This document shows, one piece after another, positions 8,510-19,047 of a DNA stretch of 63,961 bases. Location of the stretch: contig NZ_VZCB01000059.1 of NCBI RefSeq assembly GCF_009494395.1, forward strand, positions 1 to 63,961, read 5' to 3'. Numbering within the stretch: the stretch's first letter is position 1; each line of letters starts with the position of its first letter. The stretch comes from Segatella copri. Lineage in GTDB: Bacteria; Bacteroidota; Bacteroidia; Bacteroidales; Bacteroidaceae. A program made the translations under genes and the position numbers. The notes under the pieces are model-generated. The model searched no databases, was not told where the DNA came from, and was given only the letters and a program-made list of their open reading frames with translations.

Positions 8510-8602
8510 AAACATGGTTCATAAATGGTGTCTTTATTTAGGATGCTTTTATTTACTGTGGATTAAGTGGCGGCACTCGGAGGGATACCGAGTGCCTTTT
8601 TC
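8510..8602 (+). ncRNA. rteR: RteR-like trans-acting small RNA
   Basis: A short transcript is predicted from the -7 box at 8496-8503 to the terminator hairpin GGCACTCGG (8572-8580)/CCGAGTGCC (8588-8596) plus TTTTT, about 90 nt. In CTnDOT the sRNA RteR is encoded immediately downstream of exc and lowers expression of the tra operon; size and position agree. Immediately before the hairpin is TGGATTAAGTGG (8559-8570), an exact antisense to CCACTTAATCCA found upstream of traI, traN, mobA, the DUF1896 gene and an HTH gene. For traI pairing extends into AGTAAA after one mismatch. That this element is the seed is inference. Confidence 0.72.
8572..8602 (+). terminator. Rho-independent terminator of the sRNA
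   Basis: A 9-bp perfect GC-rich stem with a 7-nt loop is followed by five T. It also separates exc from the DUF1896 gene, so expression of the latter may depend on read-through or its own promoter. Confidence 0.85.
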
Positions 8603-8647
8603 TTGCTTTCACACAAACACCAACCGCCATCCACGGTTTATTATTCA

Positions 8648-8659
8648 CCACTTAATCCA
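8648..8659 (+). promoter_or_regulatory. Predicted sRNA target site, DUF1896 leader
   Basis: CCACTTAATCCA ends 12 nt before the ATG at 8672. On a read-through transcript it could also pair in cis with 8559-8570 of the same RNA. Confidence 0.55.
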
Positions 8660-8671
8660 TTCAACAGACAG

Positions 8672-9121
8672 ATGAACAGAAAGAAACAGGCACAGACAGA
8701 GTTGTCCTATTACGGACTGTACCTCTTGAACCATCTCAGAGAGAACCGTTTTCCACAAGCCAGCGATGCGGACTTTATCCGCGAACGTGCAGATCATGCC
8801 GCAGAGGTATATGAGCAGGCACGGCGTGATGCCCTCTTTGCCGATGCGGCACAAGAGCTTGCCATGTCAGCATTGCTGAAAGGTCTCCGCTTTTCCAAGT
8901 ACAGCATCCTGTACGATGTTGTTGACAGTGAGTTTCCCCTGGAGGTAGCAGTAGAAGACCAGGAAGCGTTTGTCAAGAACCTCCTGCCTTTGGTTGATAA
9001 CGTGTATTCCATTTACAACCTCACCGATGACGATTTTGCCCAGTCACCGGACTACGACCAGCTCTACACAGAGTTGACGGGAGCCGTAGCCATTTTCATA
9101 GAGTCAAATGGCGTACAATAG
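8672..9121 (+). CDS. DUF1896 family protein
   Basis: A 149-aa acidic, mostly helical protein ([36 protein letters not shown]) matching the DUF1896 family common in Bacteroidota conjugative elements. The start was placed at ATG 8672, just after the CCACTTAATCCA leader motif; longer frames would run through the sRNA terminator. It overlaps the large methylase/helicase gene by 14 nt, suggesting coupled translation and joint function. Biochemical role unknown. Confidence 0.8.
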   Translation: MNRKKQAQTELSYYGLYLLNHLRENRFPQASDADFIRERADHAAEVYEQARRDALFADAAQELAMSALLKGLRFSKYSILYDVVDSEFPLEVAVEDQEAFVKNLLPLVDNVYSIYNLTDDDFAQSPDYDQLYTELTGAVAIFIESNGVQ

Positions 9122-12100
9122 AAAACAACGGCTGAACGACAACATCAAGGCGATAGAGACGGCATTCATCCTTGACAGGGAACAGCGCACGCCGACCGCC
9201 CGTGAGCGTCTCCTTCTGGAGCGTTACTGCGGATTCGGAGGATTGAAGTGCATCCTGAACCCTGCCAGGGAACTGGCGGATGCCGTCCATTGGGCAAAGT
9301 CAGACCTTGAATTGTTTGCTCCAACAGTGGAGCTGCATAGACTTATCCGTGAAAACAGCAAGAATGAAAGCGAGTACAAACAGTTGATGGACAGTCTGAA
9401 ACAGTCCGTCCTTACGGCATTCTACACGCCGTCAGCCGTTACGGAGGTTCTGACGGATGTGTTGAAAGAGCATCAGATTATCCCCGAAAAGGTGCTTGAA
9501 CCCTCGGCAGGTATCGGAGCCTTTGTCGATTCCGTCTTGGATAACAATCCCAAGGCAGACATTATGGCGTTTGAAAAAGACCTGCTTACGGGAAAGATAC
9601 TCCGCCATCTGCACCCGGAGCAGAAAGTGCGCATAGAGGGATTCGAGAAGATAGAAAAGCCTTTCAATGACTACTTCGACCTCGCCATCTCAAATATTCC
9701 CTTTGGCGATGTTGCCGTATTTGATCCGTCTTATACAGCCATGAAAGGCATGAGGGCACTTGTTACCAGACGCATACACAACTACTTCTTTGTCAAGGCT
9801 CTTGATACGGTAAGGGACGGCGGGTTGGTTGCCTTCATCACCTCACAAGGCGTATTGAATGCCAAAAACAACAGTGCCGCGCGTTTTATGATGCTCTATC
9901 ATGCAGATCTCGTGTCAGCGATTCGTCTTCCCAACAACCTGTTCACGGAAAATGCCAATACGGAAGTGGGCAGTGACCTCATCATTCTGCAGAAAAATAC
10001 CCAAAAGGAGTCGCTGCGAGGAGACGACAACCTGCTTGATACCGTCTATAATGACGAGAACCGCATTCCGACAAACAACTACTTTCTGGAGCATCCGGAA
10101 CGCATTATCCATTCAACAGCAAAGTTGGATACTGACCCGTTCGGCAAACCTGCAATGATATACACGCATGAGGATGGTGTGGAAGGCATTGCAGAGGATT
10201 TGCGAAAGATGCTCCATGAAGACTTTAAGAAGAACCTCAATTTGAACCGATACTTGGGGATAGAGGAAACAAAGGCTGAGGAAGTTAAGGAGGTTGAAGA
10301 AACAGAAAAGATAGAAAAAACAGAGAAGATAAAGCCTTCCATTGAGGAAAAGCAGAACGATACGGTAGTATCCTTGCAAAAGCAGGAAAAGCCTACTGAT
10401 GATGCTGAGCTATCCCAAAAGTCCAATCATCAGCAGCCACCAGTCCAAATGACTCTGTTTGACCTTTGGGGAATGGAAGAAGAAAACCGTCTGACTGTCC
10501 ATGCTACAAAGAAGAAAGCAGAGGTAACAGTGGGTGCTGCCGCCAAGAAAGTGTCAAGGAAGAAAGCAAGTCCGTTGGTAAAAAGCGTCAATCCGACTTT
10601 TGAAGTAGAGGCAAAGCCTGTGGAAAAAGAAGAAAAGCCTTCGTTGACAGATGCAAAAGAGCAGGAAACAACACTGGAGACAAAACCAATCCTGCCTGGG
10701 GATGATCCATACGCAAGCATCTCTTGGGAAGAGAATCCGCCAATCAACGGCTTTTACGAGATGATGATGACCATGGCTCCCGAAGACAGGGTGCTGCTGC
10801 GCCAAAAGGCGGAACTGCACCGTCAGGAACAACTCAAGGCTCTGGGCGTTGAAGATACGCTTGATCCGAAGTTCAAGCCGCCGATGGAACCGATAGAAGT
10901 TCTCAAAGTTCAAATCGGGAATGGACAGTCGAAAGGGAATGAGGCAAAAGAAGATTCCAAGACTCAGAGCACATTGAAAGAAACAGATCATGAGCGGGAA
11001 AAACAAAAAGAGCAAGAAAGAAAGCGGGAAGAGCTGGCAAGGAAGAAAGAGGATGCTATGAAGCCCCGTCCATTTGATGAGAAACTGGAAAGTTTTCATC
11101 GTGAGGGTTCTATGGTGTTCGACTCTGCCAGAAACATCGGTGTATTAAAAGACCTTACCAAGTATGGTGCTACCTTCATGCCGTTGAATCTGAATATGGA
11201 GCAGAAAGAAAAGGCGGTCTTGTATATCGCCCTCCGTGATGCCTATCAGAAACTTTACACCTATGAAGCGGAAGAACAGACTGAAAACAAGCAGATGCGT
11301 GAGAGCCTGAATGTCTATTATGACGCTTTCTTCATCCGCTTCGGCAACCTCAATGCCAAGCAGAACGTGAAGTTCATCCTTATGGATGCCTCAGGGCGCG
11401 ACATGCTGTCGTTGGAACGGGTAGAAAACGGACAGTTCACAAAGTCAGATATCTTCGACCACCCGGTCTCTTTTTCGCTTGACGAGGTCAGTCATGTTGA
11501 TTCTCCAGAGGAAGCGCTCACCGCCTCACTCAACAAGTTCGGTCGTATCGACTTGCCGTATATGACTGAATTATCGGATATGCCGGAACAGGAACTGACG
11601 GAAGCACTTAAAGGGCGCATCTATTACAATCCACTCATAGACGGCTACGAGATAGCCGACCGCTTCATTGCTGGCAATGTCATAGAGAAAGCGGAGCGTA
11701 TAGAAGAATGGCTGAAGGAAAATCCCGATCATGCAATCGTTAGAGAGTCGTTGGAAGCCTTGAAGGCAAGCATTCCCGAACCGATAGCCTTTGAGGACCT
11801 GGACTTCAACTTCGGTGAGCGTTGGATACCTACAGGTGTGTATTCCGCTTACATGAGCCACCTCTTCAATACACAGGTCAGCATCGTCTATTCCGACAGC
11901 ATGGACGAATATTCAGCAAAATGCAGTATGAAGACCATGGCCATCACGGATGAGTATATGGTGAAGGGATATTACCGCCACTACGACGGTATGAGTCTTC
12001 TGAAACATGCCCTGCACAACACTTGTCCCGACATGATGAAGAGCATCGGTGAGGATGAACACGGCAACGACATCAAGGTGCGTGACAGCGAGGGCATACA

Positions 12101-14918
12101 GCTTGCCAATGCCAAGATTGACGAAATCCGCAACGGGTTCTCTGAATGGCTGGAGGAGCAGTCTGACTCCTTTAAGGAACGCTTGACCACGATGTACAAC
12201 CGGAAGTTCAACTGCTTCGTGCGTCCGAAGTATGACGGTTCTCACCAGACCTTCCCCGGTTTGGATCTGAAAGCCCTTGGCGGAAAGTATGGTGTCAAGA
12301 GTGTGTACCCAAGTCAGAAGGACTGTGTATGGATGCTTTTGCAGAACGGCGGCGGGATATGTGACCATGAGGTGGGAACTGGCAAAACCCTCATCATGTG
12401 CATGGCTGCGCATGAGATGAAACGTCTCGGTATGGCTCACAAGCCGATGATTATCGGACTGAAAGCCAATGTCGCGGAGATAGCTGCCACCTATCAGACA
12501 GCTTATCCCCATGCGAGGATACTCTATGCCTCGGAGAAGGACTTTTCCACCAAGAACCGTGTCAGTTTCTTCAACAACATCAAGAACAACGACTATGACT
12601 GTGTAATCATGTCGCACGACCAGTTCGGGAAGATACCGCAATCGCCAGAACTCCAACGGCAGATATTGCAGGCTGAGCTTGATACCGTGGAGGAAAACTT
12701 GGAAGTGATACGCACGCAGGGCAAAGACGTGTCGAGGGGAATGCTCAAAGGCTTGGAAAAGAGAAAGCAGAATCTGGAGGTGAAGTTGCAGAAGATAGCC
12801 TACAGCATCGAGCAGCGCACCGATGATGTGGTGGACTTCCGCATGATGGGCATCGACCACTTGTTTGTGGACGAGAGCCACCAGTTCAAGAATCTTATGT
12901 TCAATACCCGTCACGACCGTGTAGCAGGACTCGGCAACAGCGAGGGAAGCCAAAAGGCACTCAATATGCTCTTTGCCATCCGTACCATACAGGAGCGGAC
13001 AGGCAGAGATCTGGGAGCGACATTCCTGTCGGGAACAACTATCAGCAACTCACTGACAGAGTTGTATCTGCTCTTCAAGTACCTGCGCCCCAAGGAACTG
13101 GAGCGTCAGGACATCCGCTGTTTCGATGCGTGGGCGGCAATCTTCGCCAAGAAAACTACCGACTTCGAGTTTAACGTCACCAACAACATCGTACAGAAGG
13201 AGCGTTTCAGATACTTCATCAAAGTGCCTGAACTTGCTGCCTTCTACAACGAGATAACTGACTATCGCACGGCGGAGGCGGTTGGCGTGGACAGACCGGA
13301 GAAGAACGAGATTCTTCATAACATACCACCGACACCCGAGCAGGAGGACTTCATCCAAAAGCTGATGGAGTTTGCCAAGACGGGCGATGCCACCATCCTC
13401 GGCAGACTGCCACTGTCGGAAACGGAAGAGAAGGCAAAGATGCTCATAGCCACAGACTATGCACGAAAGATGGCTCTCGATATGCGCATGATAGACCCGA
13501 CTTGTGAGGATCATCCCGACAACAAGGCGAGCCATTGTGCGAAGATGATAGCTGACTATTACAAACGCTATGACAATTACAAGGGCACGCAGTTCGTATT
13601 CTCAGATCTTGGCACATACAGACCTGGGGAATGGAACGTGTATTCAGAAATCAAGCGCAAGCTGATAGAGGATTACGGCATACCGTCGTCTGAAATCCGC
13701 TTCATTCAGGAGTGCAAGAACGAGAGGGCAAGAAAGGCGGTGATAGCAGCCATGAACGAGGGTTCGGTACGAGTATTGTTCGGCTCCACATCCATGTTGG
13801 GTACAGGTGTAAACGCACAAAAACGGTGTGTGGCGATTCATCATTGTGATACGCCCTGGCGTCCATCAGATCTTGAACAACGCAATGGTCGTGGAGTTCG
13901 TGCCGGCAACGAGATTGCCAAGCTGTATGCCGACAACAAGGTGGATGTCATTATTTATGCGGTGGAAAAGTCGCTTGACTCGTACAAGTTCAACCTCCTG
14001 CACTGCAAGCAGACTTTTATCTCGCAGTTGAAAAGCGGAGCCTTGGGAGCGAGAACCATTGACGAGGGAGCAATGGATGAGAAATCGGGTATGAATTTTT
14101 CAGAGTATATGGCTATTCTCTCCGGAAATACCGACTTGCTTGACAAGGCGAAGCTGGAGAAGAAGATTGCTTCTCTGGAGGGTGAGCGCAAATCGTTTAA
14201 CAAGGGCAAGCGTGACTCAGAAACAAAATTGCAGTCAAAGACGGCAGAGTTGGGCAACAACAAAGCCTCTCTCAAGGGAATGACCGAGGACTACGGCAAG
14301 TTTATTGGCAAAGCCAGGAAAGACAAGGACGGCAACATCCTCAACCTCATCACTCTTGATGGTGTGGAGTCCACGAACTTAGAGGTTATAGGAAAGCATC
14401 TGCAAATGTTGGCGGAGAAAGAGACAACTGGCGGACAATACAAGCGGATTGGAGAAATCTACGGATTCCCTGTCAAGATTGTCAGCAAGACAAGTTTCGA
14501 GAATGGTCTTCCATTTGTTGACAACCGCTTTTTTGTCGAGGGCAATTACAAGTACCAGTACAACTACGGTCACATTGCCAAGTCGGACCCGATAGCTGCG
14601 GCAAACAACTTTGTGAATGCCCTGCAGAAGATACAAGGGTACATTGAACAGTATGATTCAAGATGCAAGGCTTTGGAAAAGGAAATACCGCAACTGGAAG
14701 AGATAGCTGGCAAGACTTGGAAGAAAGAGGAAGAACTGAAAGGTCTTAAAGCGGAACTGGCGGCGTTGGATAGAAAAATACAGTTAGAATTGGCACCACC
14801 TGTTCAAGAAAAGGATATAAGTGATAAATCTCAAACAGAAAACAATACAATCAAATCGGGAGAATTCCACTCTGATACAATAGTACAACAAGAAAGGAAG
14901 ATCCGAATTGGTCTTTAA
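9108..14918 (+). CDS. Giant N6-adenine methylase/SNF2-like helicase fusion (DarB-type antirestriction)
   Basis: A 1936-aa protein. Residues about 30-420 form an N6-DNA methyltransferase with [11 protein letters not shown], the SAM-binding [15 protein letters not shown] and motif [10 protein letters not shown]. Residues 390-680 are a charged K/E-rich linker. The second half is a superfamily 2 helicase: [18 protein letters not shown] (Walker A), [12 protein letters not shown] (DExH), FLSGTTISN, and the C-terminal [10 protein letters not shown]...[12 protein letters not shown] motif VI. The C-terminus is coiled coil. This architecture is that of phage P1 DarB-like proteins, which protect incoming DNA from restriction; a protective role during conjugative entry is inferred. 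A hairpin terminator follows at 14938. Confidence 0.85.
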   Translation: MAYNRKQRLNDNIKAIETAFILDREQRTPTARERLLLERYCGFGGLKCILNPARELADAVHWAKSDLELFAPTVELHRLIRENSKNESEYKQLMDSLKQSVLTAFYTPSAVTEVLTDVLKEHQIIPEKVLEPSAGIGAFVDSVLDNNPKADIMAFEKDLLTGKILRHLHPEQKVRIEGFEKIEKPFNDYFDLAISNIPFGDVAVFDPSYTAMKGMRALVTRRIHNYFFVKALDTVRDGGLVAFITSQGVLNAKNNSAARFMMLYHADLVSAIRLPNNLFTENANTEVGSDLIILQKNTQKESLRGDDNLLDTVYNDENRIPTNNYFLEHPERIIHSTAKLDTDPFGKPAMIYTHEDGVEGIAEDLRKMLHEDFKKNLNLNRYLGIEETKAEEVKEVEETEKIEKTEKIKPSIEEKQNDTVVSLQKQEKPTDDAELSQKSNHQQPPVQMTLFDLWGMEEENRLTVHATKKKAEVTVGAAAKKVSRKKASPLVKSVNPTFEVEAKPVEKEEKPSLTDAKEQETTLETKPILPGDDPYASISWEENPPINGFYEMMMTMAPEDRVLLRQKAELHRQEQLKALGVEDTLDPKFKPPMEPIEVLKVQIGNGQSKGNEAKEDSKTQSTLKETDHEREKQKEQERKREELARKKEDAMKPRPFDEKLESFHREGSMVFDSARNIGVLKDLTKYGATFMPLNLNMEQKEKAVLYIALRDAYQKLYTYEAEEQTENKQMRESLNVYYDAFFIRFGNLNAKQNVKFILMDASGRDMLSLERVENGQFTKSDIFDHPVSFSLDEVSHVDSPEEALTASLNKFGRIDLPYMTELSDMPEQELTEALKGRIYYNPLIDGYEIADRFIAGNVIEKAERIEEWLKENPDHAIVRESLEALKASIPEPIAFEDLDFNFGERWIPTGVYSAYMSHLFNTQVSIVYSDSMDEYSAKCSMKTMAITDEYMVKGYYRHYDGMSLLKHALHNTCPDMMKSIGEDEHGNDIKVRDSEGIQLANAKIDEIRNGFSEWLEEQSDSFKERLTTMYNRKFNCFVRPKYDGSHQTFPGLDLKALGGKYGVKSVYPSQKDCVWMLLQNGGGICDHEVGTGKTLIMCMAAHEMKRLGMAHKPMIIGLKANVAEIAATYQTAYPHARILYASEKDFSTKNRVSFFNNIKNNDYDCVIMSHDQFGKIPQSPELQRQILQAELDTVEENLEVIRTQGKDVSRGMLKGLEKRKQNLEVKLQKIAYSIEQRTDDVVDFRMMGIDHLFVDESHQFKNLMFNTRHDRVAGLGNSEGSQKALNMLFAIRTIQERTGRDLGATFLSGTTISNSLTELYLLFKYLRPKELERQDIRCFDAWAAIFAKKTTDFEFNVTNNIVQKERFRYFIKVPELAAFYNEITDYRTAEAVGVDRPEKNEILHNIPPTPEQEDFIQKLMEFAKTGDATILGRLPLSETEEKAKMLIATDYARKMALDMRMIDPTCEDHPDNKASHCAKMIADYYKRYDNYKGTQFVFSDLGTYRPGEWNVYSEIKRKLIEDYGIPSSEIRFIQECKNERARKAVIAAMNEGSVRVLFGSTSMLGTGVNAQKRCVAIHHCDTPWRPSDLEQRNGRGVRAGNEIAKLYADNKVDVIIYAVEKSLDSYKFNLLHCKQTFISQLKSGALGARTIDEGAMDEKSGMNFSEYMAILSGNTDLLDKAKLEKKIASLEGERKSFNKGKRDSETKLQSKTAELGNNKASLKGMTEDYGKFIGKARKDKDGNILNLITLDGVESTNLEVIGKHLQMLAEKETTGGQYKRIGEIYGFPVKIVSKTSFENGLPFVDNRFFVEGNYKYQYNYGHIAKSDPIAAANNFVNALQKIQGYIEQYDSRCKALEKEIPQLEEIAGKTWKKEEELKGLKAELAALDRKIQLELAPPVQEKDISDKSQTENNTIKSGEFHSDTIVQQERKIRIGL

Positions 14919-14937
14919 TAGTTCTATTTATAAAAAA

Positions 14938-14985
14938 GTGGCAAGCAAACTTATTATGAGTTTGTTTGCTACTACTCTTTCTTAA
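14938..14985 (+). terminator. Terminator after methylase/helicase gene
   Basis: GTGGCAAGCAAAC pairs with GTTTGTTTGCTAC across a short AT loop about 20 nt after the stop codon. It is followed by T-rich sequence. Confidence 0.65.
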
Positions 14986-15172
14986 AACTGTATAAATTAT
15001 CTAAACACAAATAGCTCTTCGTTCACGTTTTGATATCAAATAGTTATGAAAAACAGCATTTGTTTATACAAAATTTCTGAGATATTAAAGCAATTAGGCT
15101 TAAATAGTCTTAAATTTGTATCGTGACATTTATATTTTCTGCCATTTCTTGTCTTTTCTCAATAAATTTTCG

Positions 15173-15180
15173 TATTTTTG
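15173..15180 (+). promoter_or_regulatory. Promoter of the UpxY-FabG-KAS cargo operon
   Basis: TATTTTTG fits TAnnTTTG. It predicts a start near 15188 and a leader of about 500 nt before the UpxY-like gene. Between this and the previous gene (14985-15172) I see only AT-rich sequence. Confidence 0.55.
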
Positions 15181-15185
15181 CAGTC

Positions 15186-15640
15186 GGATTGTATAGCCAG
15201 ACCGCAGTTGTCGCTGTAAGACGAGTTCTTTCATGATAACCGAGTCGGCAGCCTACGCCGTGCTGAGTGTAGTGAAGTCAACCATGACATATCTATACGA
15301 AAGCGGGCTTTGGGTGGGAAGACAATCCAGACATAATGGAAGGCGTTTATCGACGCTGTGTTTAAGACTTCCTGTAATCTAGCAAATTAACAGTTAATCA
15401 TAGTCTTGAATATGGTCAACGGTAGATGTCCCGGGTGTGATTATTTCAATCCCGTGGAGACCTTGTAAGCATAGATTGTATCCTTTCGGGCGCAATCAAA
15501 TGTATTATATAGGTCTCTTTACACGGACATGATTTTCATATCGGCGTGGGCTCTGACGTTGTCTGTTCAACTATGATAGGCAATTGCTAGAGCCTCAGGA
15601 AGTGGAATGGACAACAGGACGATTCCACGCTTTTTTTCTG
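15186..15640 (+). ncRNA. Long structured leader RNA ending in a terminator
   Basis: About 450 nt between a -7 box and the terminator at 15602-15637, with no credible reading frame and a higher GC content than the following genes. Pairings seen: CCGTGGAGACCT (15452-15463) with AGGTCTC/CACGG (15511-15526), enclosing GATTG (15474)/CAATC (15493); GGGCTCT (15548) with AGAGCC (15589); and the terminator stem. UpxY-type proteins are known to prevent premature termination inside the leader of their own operon, so this RNA is probably an attenuator acted on by the adjacent gene. It could instead be an independent structured RNA. Confidence 0.5.
15602..15637 (+). terminator. Leader terminator (attenuator) before upxY-like gene
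   Basis: GTGGAAT (15602-15608) pairs with ATTCCAC (15622-15628), followed by GC and seven T. Its position 48 nt upstream of the antiterminator gene suggests regulated read-through. Confidence 0.75.
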
Positions 15641-15684
15641 TCGCAATTTAACGGATTTCTGTCTAGAAAAAAGTTAGCACCGAT

Positions 15685-16413
15685 ATGAAAGTCGATGAAT
15701 GGACATCAGAAGATGTACACACCTCAGGAGGTGGTGAATTCCCTCCTTGCGCTGGACTTACCTCCAACGCCCTCCCCGAAGCTCAAAGCACTGTTTCCGC
15801 TGAGAGTTCACAAACAGGGGTGTCCACCAGAAATGCCCATATAGCAAGTAAGCCTAAAGCACAAAAAGAGGAAGACTTTCCTCATTGGTATGCCTTACGT
15901 ACCACATACGGTAGAGAGAAAAAGGCATACGACTACATGACAGCCAAAGGCATCACGGCTTTCTATCCTACCACCGAGGTTGTGAAACTTGTAAAAGGTA
16001 AGCGCAAAATTGTTATCGAGTCACGTTTACCCAATATCTTCTTCGCCTACGGCACAGAAGAACAACTCAAAACCTTTGTTTACGACAACGTAAATCTCCC
16101 ATTCCTTCGTTTTTACTATCGTCACGTCCACGTTGGACGCAGAATAGAGAAGGTTCCTATGATAGTTCCAGACTATCAGATGGAAAGTCTCAAAATCATC
16201 TGTGCTGCCGATGCGGATAATACAATCGTGTCATTAGTCGAAGTGCCAAAGTTCGAGAAAGGACAGTTGGTAAAGGTTATTGATGGTGTATTCAAAGGGG
16301 TGGTTGGAATAGTTGCACGCTGGCAGGGACAACAGAGAGTAGGCGTGGTAGTAGATGATTTGGTAACAATGGCCACAGCCTATATACCAAGTGCGTTTCT
16401 TCAAAAAATATAA
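15685..16413 (+). CDS. UpxY-family transcription antiterminator (NusG paralogue)
   Basis: A 242-aa protein. Residues 1-70 are a non-conserved, probably disordered extension. Residues about 70-175 form the NGN domain, beginning HWYALRTTYGREKKAYDYM, and residues about 205-240 form a KOW-like domain (KGQLVKVIDGVFKGVVGIV). UpxY proteins bind elongating RNA polymerase and stop premature termination in the leader of their own operon, best known for Bacteroides capsule loci. Here the gene follows a long leader with a terminator and precedes a lipid-type operon rather than capsule genes, with only 17 nt to fabG. That it controls this operon is inference. Confidence 0.85.
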   Translation: MKVDEWTSEDVHTSGGGEFPPCAGLTSNALPEAQSTVSAESSQTGVSTRNAHIASKPKAQKEEDFPHWYALRTTYGREKKAYDYMTAKGITAFYPTTEVVKLVKGKRKIVIESRLPNIFFAYGTEEQLKTFVYDNVNLPFLRFYYRHVHVGRRIEKVPMIVPDYQMESLKIICAADADNTIVSLVEVPKFEKGQLVKVIDGVFKGVVGIVARWQGQQRVGVVVDDLVTMATAYIPSAFLQKI

Positions 16414-16430
16414 TAAAACAATTAATAAAT

Positions 16431-17159
16431 ATGAAATATGCTTTAGTAACAGGAGCCTCGCGAGGTATAGGACGTGCAGTGGCTTTGCGCTTAGCAAATG
16501 AGTATCCTGTCATAATCAATTATCATTCTAATTCCGAAAGTGCTAATGAGGTAAAGGAACTAATTGAGGCGAACGGAGGTTATGCAGAGTTGCTACCTTT
16601 TGATGTTGCAGATTCACAATCTATAGAAAATGCGATTGACCTGTGGGAGCAAAGACATCCTGATGATTATATTTCTGTGTTAGTAAACAATGCAGGTATT
16701 CGTCGAGACAATGTTATGTTTATGATGGCAAATGAGGAATGGCATGATGTCATCAATACAAATCTTAATGGCTTTTTCTATATCACAAGACGCCTATTGA
16801 AACATATGATGCCTCGTAAACGAGGTGGAAGAATTATAAACATGTCATCGCTTTCTGGTTTGAAAGGAATGGTAGGTCAGGTAAATTATAGTACAGCAAA
16901 AGCAGCGCTAATAGGAGCGACAAAAGCTTTAGCTCAAGAGGTAGCCCCTCGTAACATCACAGTGAATGCAGTGGCTCCAGGTTTCATACAAACAGATATG
17001 ACTAAGGATTTGCCACAGGACGAACTTAAAAAGTTAGTACCTGTAGGACGTTTCGGGAAACCAGAAGAAGTGGCAGCATTGGTAGGCTTCTTGGTTTCGG
17101 ATGACGCAGCCTACATCACTGGTGAGGTAATCAGTATAAATGGTGGTCTTTATACATAA
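16431..17159 (+). CDS. 3-oxoacyl-ACP reductase, FabG-type SDR
   Basis: A 242-aa short-chain dehydrogenase that would reduce 3-oxoacyl-ACP with NADPH. Visible are the cofactor loop TGASRGIGRAV (residues 7-17), NNAG, the catalytic Ser in NMSSLSGLKG, YSTAK (Tyr-x3-Lys), and the C-terminal ITGEVISINGG. It is immediately followed by a ketosynthase, the pair needed for one elongation-reduction step. The context (UpxY antiterminator, exported proteins) points to a specialised acyl or aryl-polyene-like product rather than housekeeping fatty acid synthesis; no dehydratase, ACP or thioesterase gene is present. Confidence 0.88.
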   Translation: MKYALVTGASRGIGRAVALRLANEYPVIINYHSNSESANEVKELIEANGGYAELLPFDVADSQSIENAIDLWEQRHPDDYISVLVNNAGIRRDNVMFMMANEEWHDVINTNLNGFFYITRRLLKHMMPRKRGGRIINMSSLSGLKGMVGQVNYSTAKAALIGATKALAQEVAPRNITVNAVAPGFIQTDMTKDLPQDELKKLVPVGRFGKPEEVAALVGFLVSDDAAYITGEVISINGGLYT

Positions 17160-17208
17160 TCGCTATTACATTCCAATCATTCATAATATAATTAAGGTAT
17201 AATAAGTA

Positions 17209-18432
17209 ATGGAAAGAAGAGTCGTAATTACAGGTATGGGTATTTGGTCATGCCTTGGTACTGACCTAGAAACGGTCAAGAATTCATTATATAATGGAAA
17301 ATCAGGTATAGGCATACAGCCCGAACGTTTAACATATGGTTACCGTTCAGCATTGACTGGCATAGTTGAGGAACCTATCATAACAAAGAAAATGCTTGAT
17401 CGTCATACTCGTGCAGGAATGTCAGAAGAGGCAAAGTATGCATATATGTCTAGTCTACAGGCATTCTGTCAAGCCGGCATCTCCGATGAATACTTACTTA
17501 ATAATGAGGTTGGATGTATTTTCGGTAATGATTCTTCAGCTAAACCGGTCATAGAAGCATCCAAGATTATGGATGAAAAGCATGACTCAGCCATGTTGGG
17601 GTATGGAATTATTTTTCAGTCCATGAATTCCACTGTCAATATGAATCTCAGTACAATTTTCCACCTTAGAGGAGTTAACTTTACTGTCAGTTCGGCTTGT
17701 GCCAGTGGAAGCCATTCCATCGGTTTGGGTTTCATGATGATAAAACAAGGTTTGCAAGATATGGTGCTTTGTGGAGGAGCCCAGGAGACCAATTATTATT
17801 CTATGGCTTCTTTTGATGCTCTTGGTGCTTTTTCTATTCGTATGAATGAGCCAACTAAGGCGAGTCGTCCGTTTGATCGTGATCGTGATGGTCTGATTCC
17901 AAGTGGTGGTGCAGCTTCTTTGGTATTGGAAGAGTATGAGCATGCTAAGGCTCGTGGTGCTAATATTTTGGCAGAAGTCGTTGGCTATGGCTTTTCAAGC
18001 AATGGTGGCGGTATCAGTCAGCCGTCTGATGATGGTAGTGTTATAGCCATGACCCGTGCGCTCAATATGGCAGGAGTTAAGGAAGACGATATCGATTATA
18101 TCAATGCCCATGCTACCAGCACACACCAAGGTGATATGTATGAAGCGATAGCGCTCAACCGTATGTTCAATGGAAAACATGCTCTAATTTCATCGACTAA
18201 AGGTATGACAGGACATGAATGTTGGATGGCTGGAGCCTCAGAGGTTGTCTACAGCACGTTGATGATGCAAAATAATTTTGTGGCACCTAACATTAACTTT
18301 GAAAATCCTGATGAGTATTCCGAAAAATTAAATATAGCAGCCAAGACTTATGATACAGAAATAAATACAGTTTTGAGCAATAGTTTCGGCTTTGGAGGTA
18401 CCAACTCTGCATTGGTGATAAAAAAAATCTAA
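17209..18432 (+). CDS. Beta-ketoacyl-ACP synthase (KAS I/II, FabF-like)
   Basis: A 407-aa thiolase-fold condensing enzyme. The nucleophile Cys is in VSSACASGSHS (about residue 165), the first catalytic His in NAHATSTHQGD, and the second in KGMTGHECWMAGASE; the C-terminal GFGGTNSALV is typical. The HECWMAGASE stretch departs from the HLLGAAG form of housekeeping FabF and resembles specialised ketosynthases of polyene or pigment clusters (from memory, not searched). It should act with the upstream FabG on ACP-bound acyl chains in the cytoplasm. Acyl acceptor and product unknown. Confidence 0.87.
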   Translation: MERRVVITGMGIWSCLGTDLETVKNSLYNGKSGIGIQPERLTYGYRSALTGIVEEPIITKKMLDRHTRAGMSEEAKYAYMSSLQAFCQAGISDEYLLNNEVGCIFGNDSSAKPVIEASKIMDEKHDSAMLGYGIIFQSMNSTVNMNLSTIFHLRGVNFTVSSACASGSHSIGLGFMMIKQGLQDMVLCGGAQETNYYSMASFDALGAFSIRMNEPTKASRPFDRDRDGLIPSGGAASLVLEEYEHAKARGANILAEVVGYGFSSNGGGISQPSDDGSVIAMTRALNMAGVKEDDIDYINAHATSTHQGDMYEAIALNRMFNGKHALISSTKGMTGHECWMAGASEVVYSTLMMQNNFVAPNINFENPDEYSEKLNIAAKTYDTEINTVLSNSFGFGGTNSALVIKKI

Positions 18433-18458
18433 GAATGTTGTTTTGAAAAAAAATAATT

Positions 18459-18986
18459 ATGAGAAAAATTCTATTGTTTTTAATTGTAATTATGGTTACA
18501 TTGACAGTAGGTGCACAGAAAATACTGGAGGGTACAAAACCTTCTTTAAAGGGTGTAAACAAAATCAGGCTTAAAATAGATTTTTCAGAAACGAAAATTG
18601 ACAATAAGACTGTCGCTGATTGGTTGGAATACCGGCAAGCCTCTCAGCCTAAGTATAATGCAAAAAATGAGCTTGAAAATGAATTGAAACCTGTCGTCCA
18701 AGAAAAAGTAATAAAATCTTTGAATAATAAATTGTCAAAGAAAGGAGCCTTCGTAACTCTTAACAGCAATGCAAAATATACATTGCTTGTTAAACCTGTA
18801 AGCGTATCGATGAAAGGTGATAATACTAATGATTGTTACATATTAGATGAATTTGGCAATATACTTGTTAAATTTCATATTTCTGGCTCAGGTGGTCATT
18901 GGGGAACAATGAGTAATTTATGGGGAGATGGCTATGAAGATTCTGCAAAAAGTATTGCTTCTTTTGTTGTAAAATGTTTTGAGTAA
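18459..18986 (+). CDS. Exported protein of a CTn-borne paralogous family
   Basis: A 175-aa protein with an N-terminal signal peptide (MRKILLFLIVIMVTLTVGAQ). The mature part has a pattern shared with both halves of the next protein: IDFSETKIDNKT near the start, YTLLVKPVSV in the middle and SGSGGHWGT near the end. It therefore appears to be a single-domain member of a local family. It has no recognised domain and a periplasmic or outer-membrane location is expected. It lies 26 nt after the ketosynthase, in the same apparent operon. Function unknown. Confidence 0.65.
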   Translation: MRKILLFLIVIMVTLTVGAQKILEGTKPSLKGVNKIRLKIDFSETKIDNKTVADWLEYRQASQPKYNAKNELENELKPVVQEKVIKSLNNKLSKKGAFVTLNSNAKYTLLVKPVSVSMKGDNTNDCYILDEFGNILVKFHISGSGGHWGTMSNLWGDGYEDSAKSIASFVVKCFE

Positions 18987-19047
18987 GCAACAATATCATA
19001 AAAACAAGCAGATAGCATATAGTTAAGTGTAATAAAAAATATCGTGT

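Noticed and set aside
11913..12953. Long open frame antisense to the methylase/helicase gene
   Set aside because: It mirrors codon bias of the 1936-aa gene and encodes no recognisable protein.
15186..15640. RNase P RNA, tmRNA or rRNA fragment
   Set aside because: None of the conserved core motifs of these RNAs could be found in the leader.
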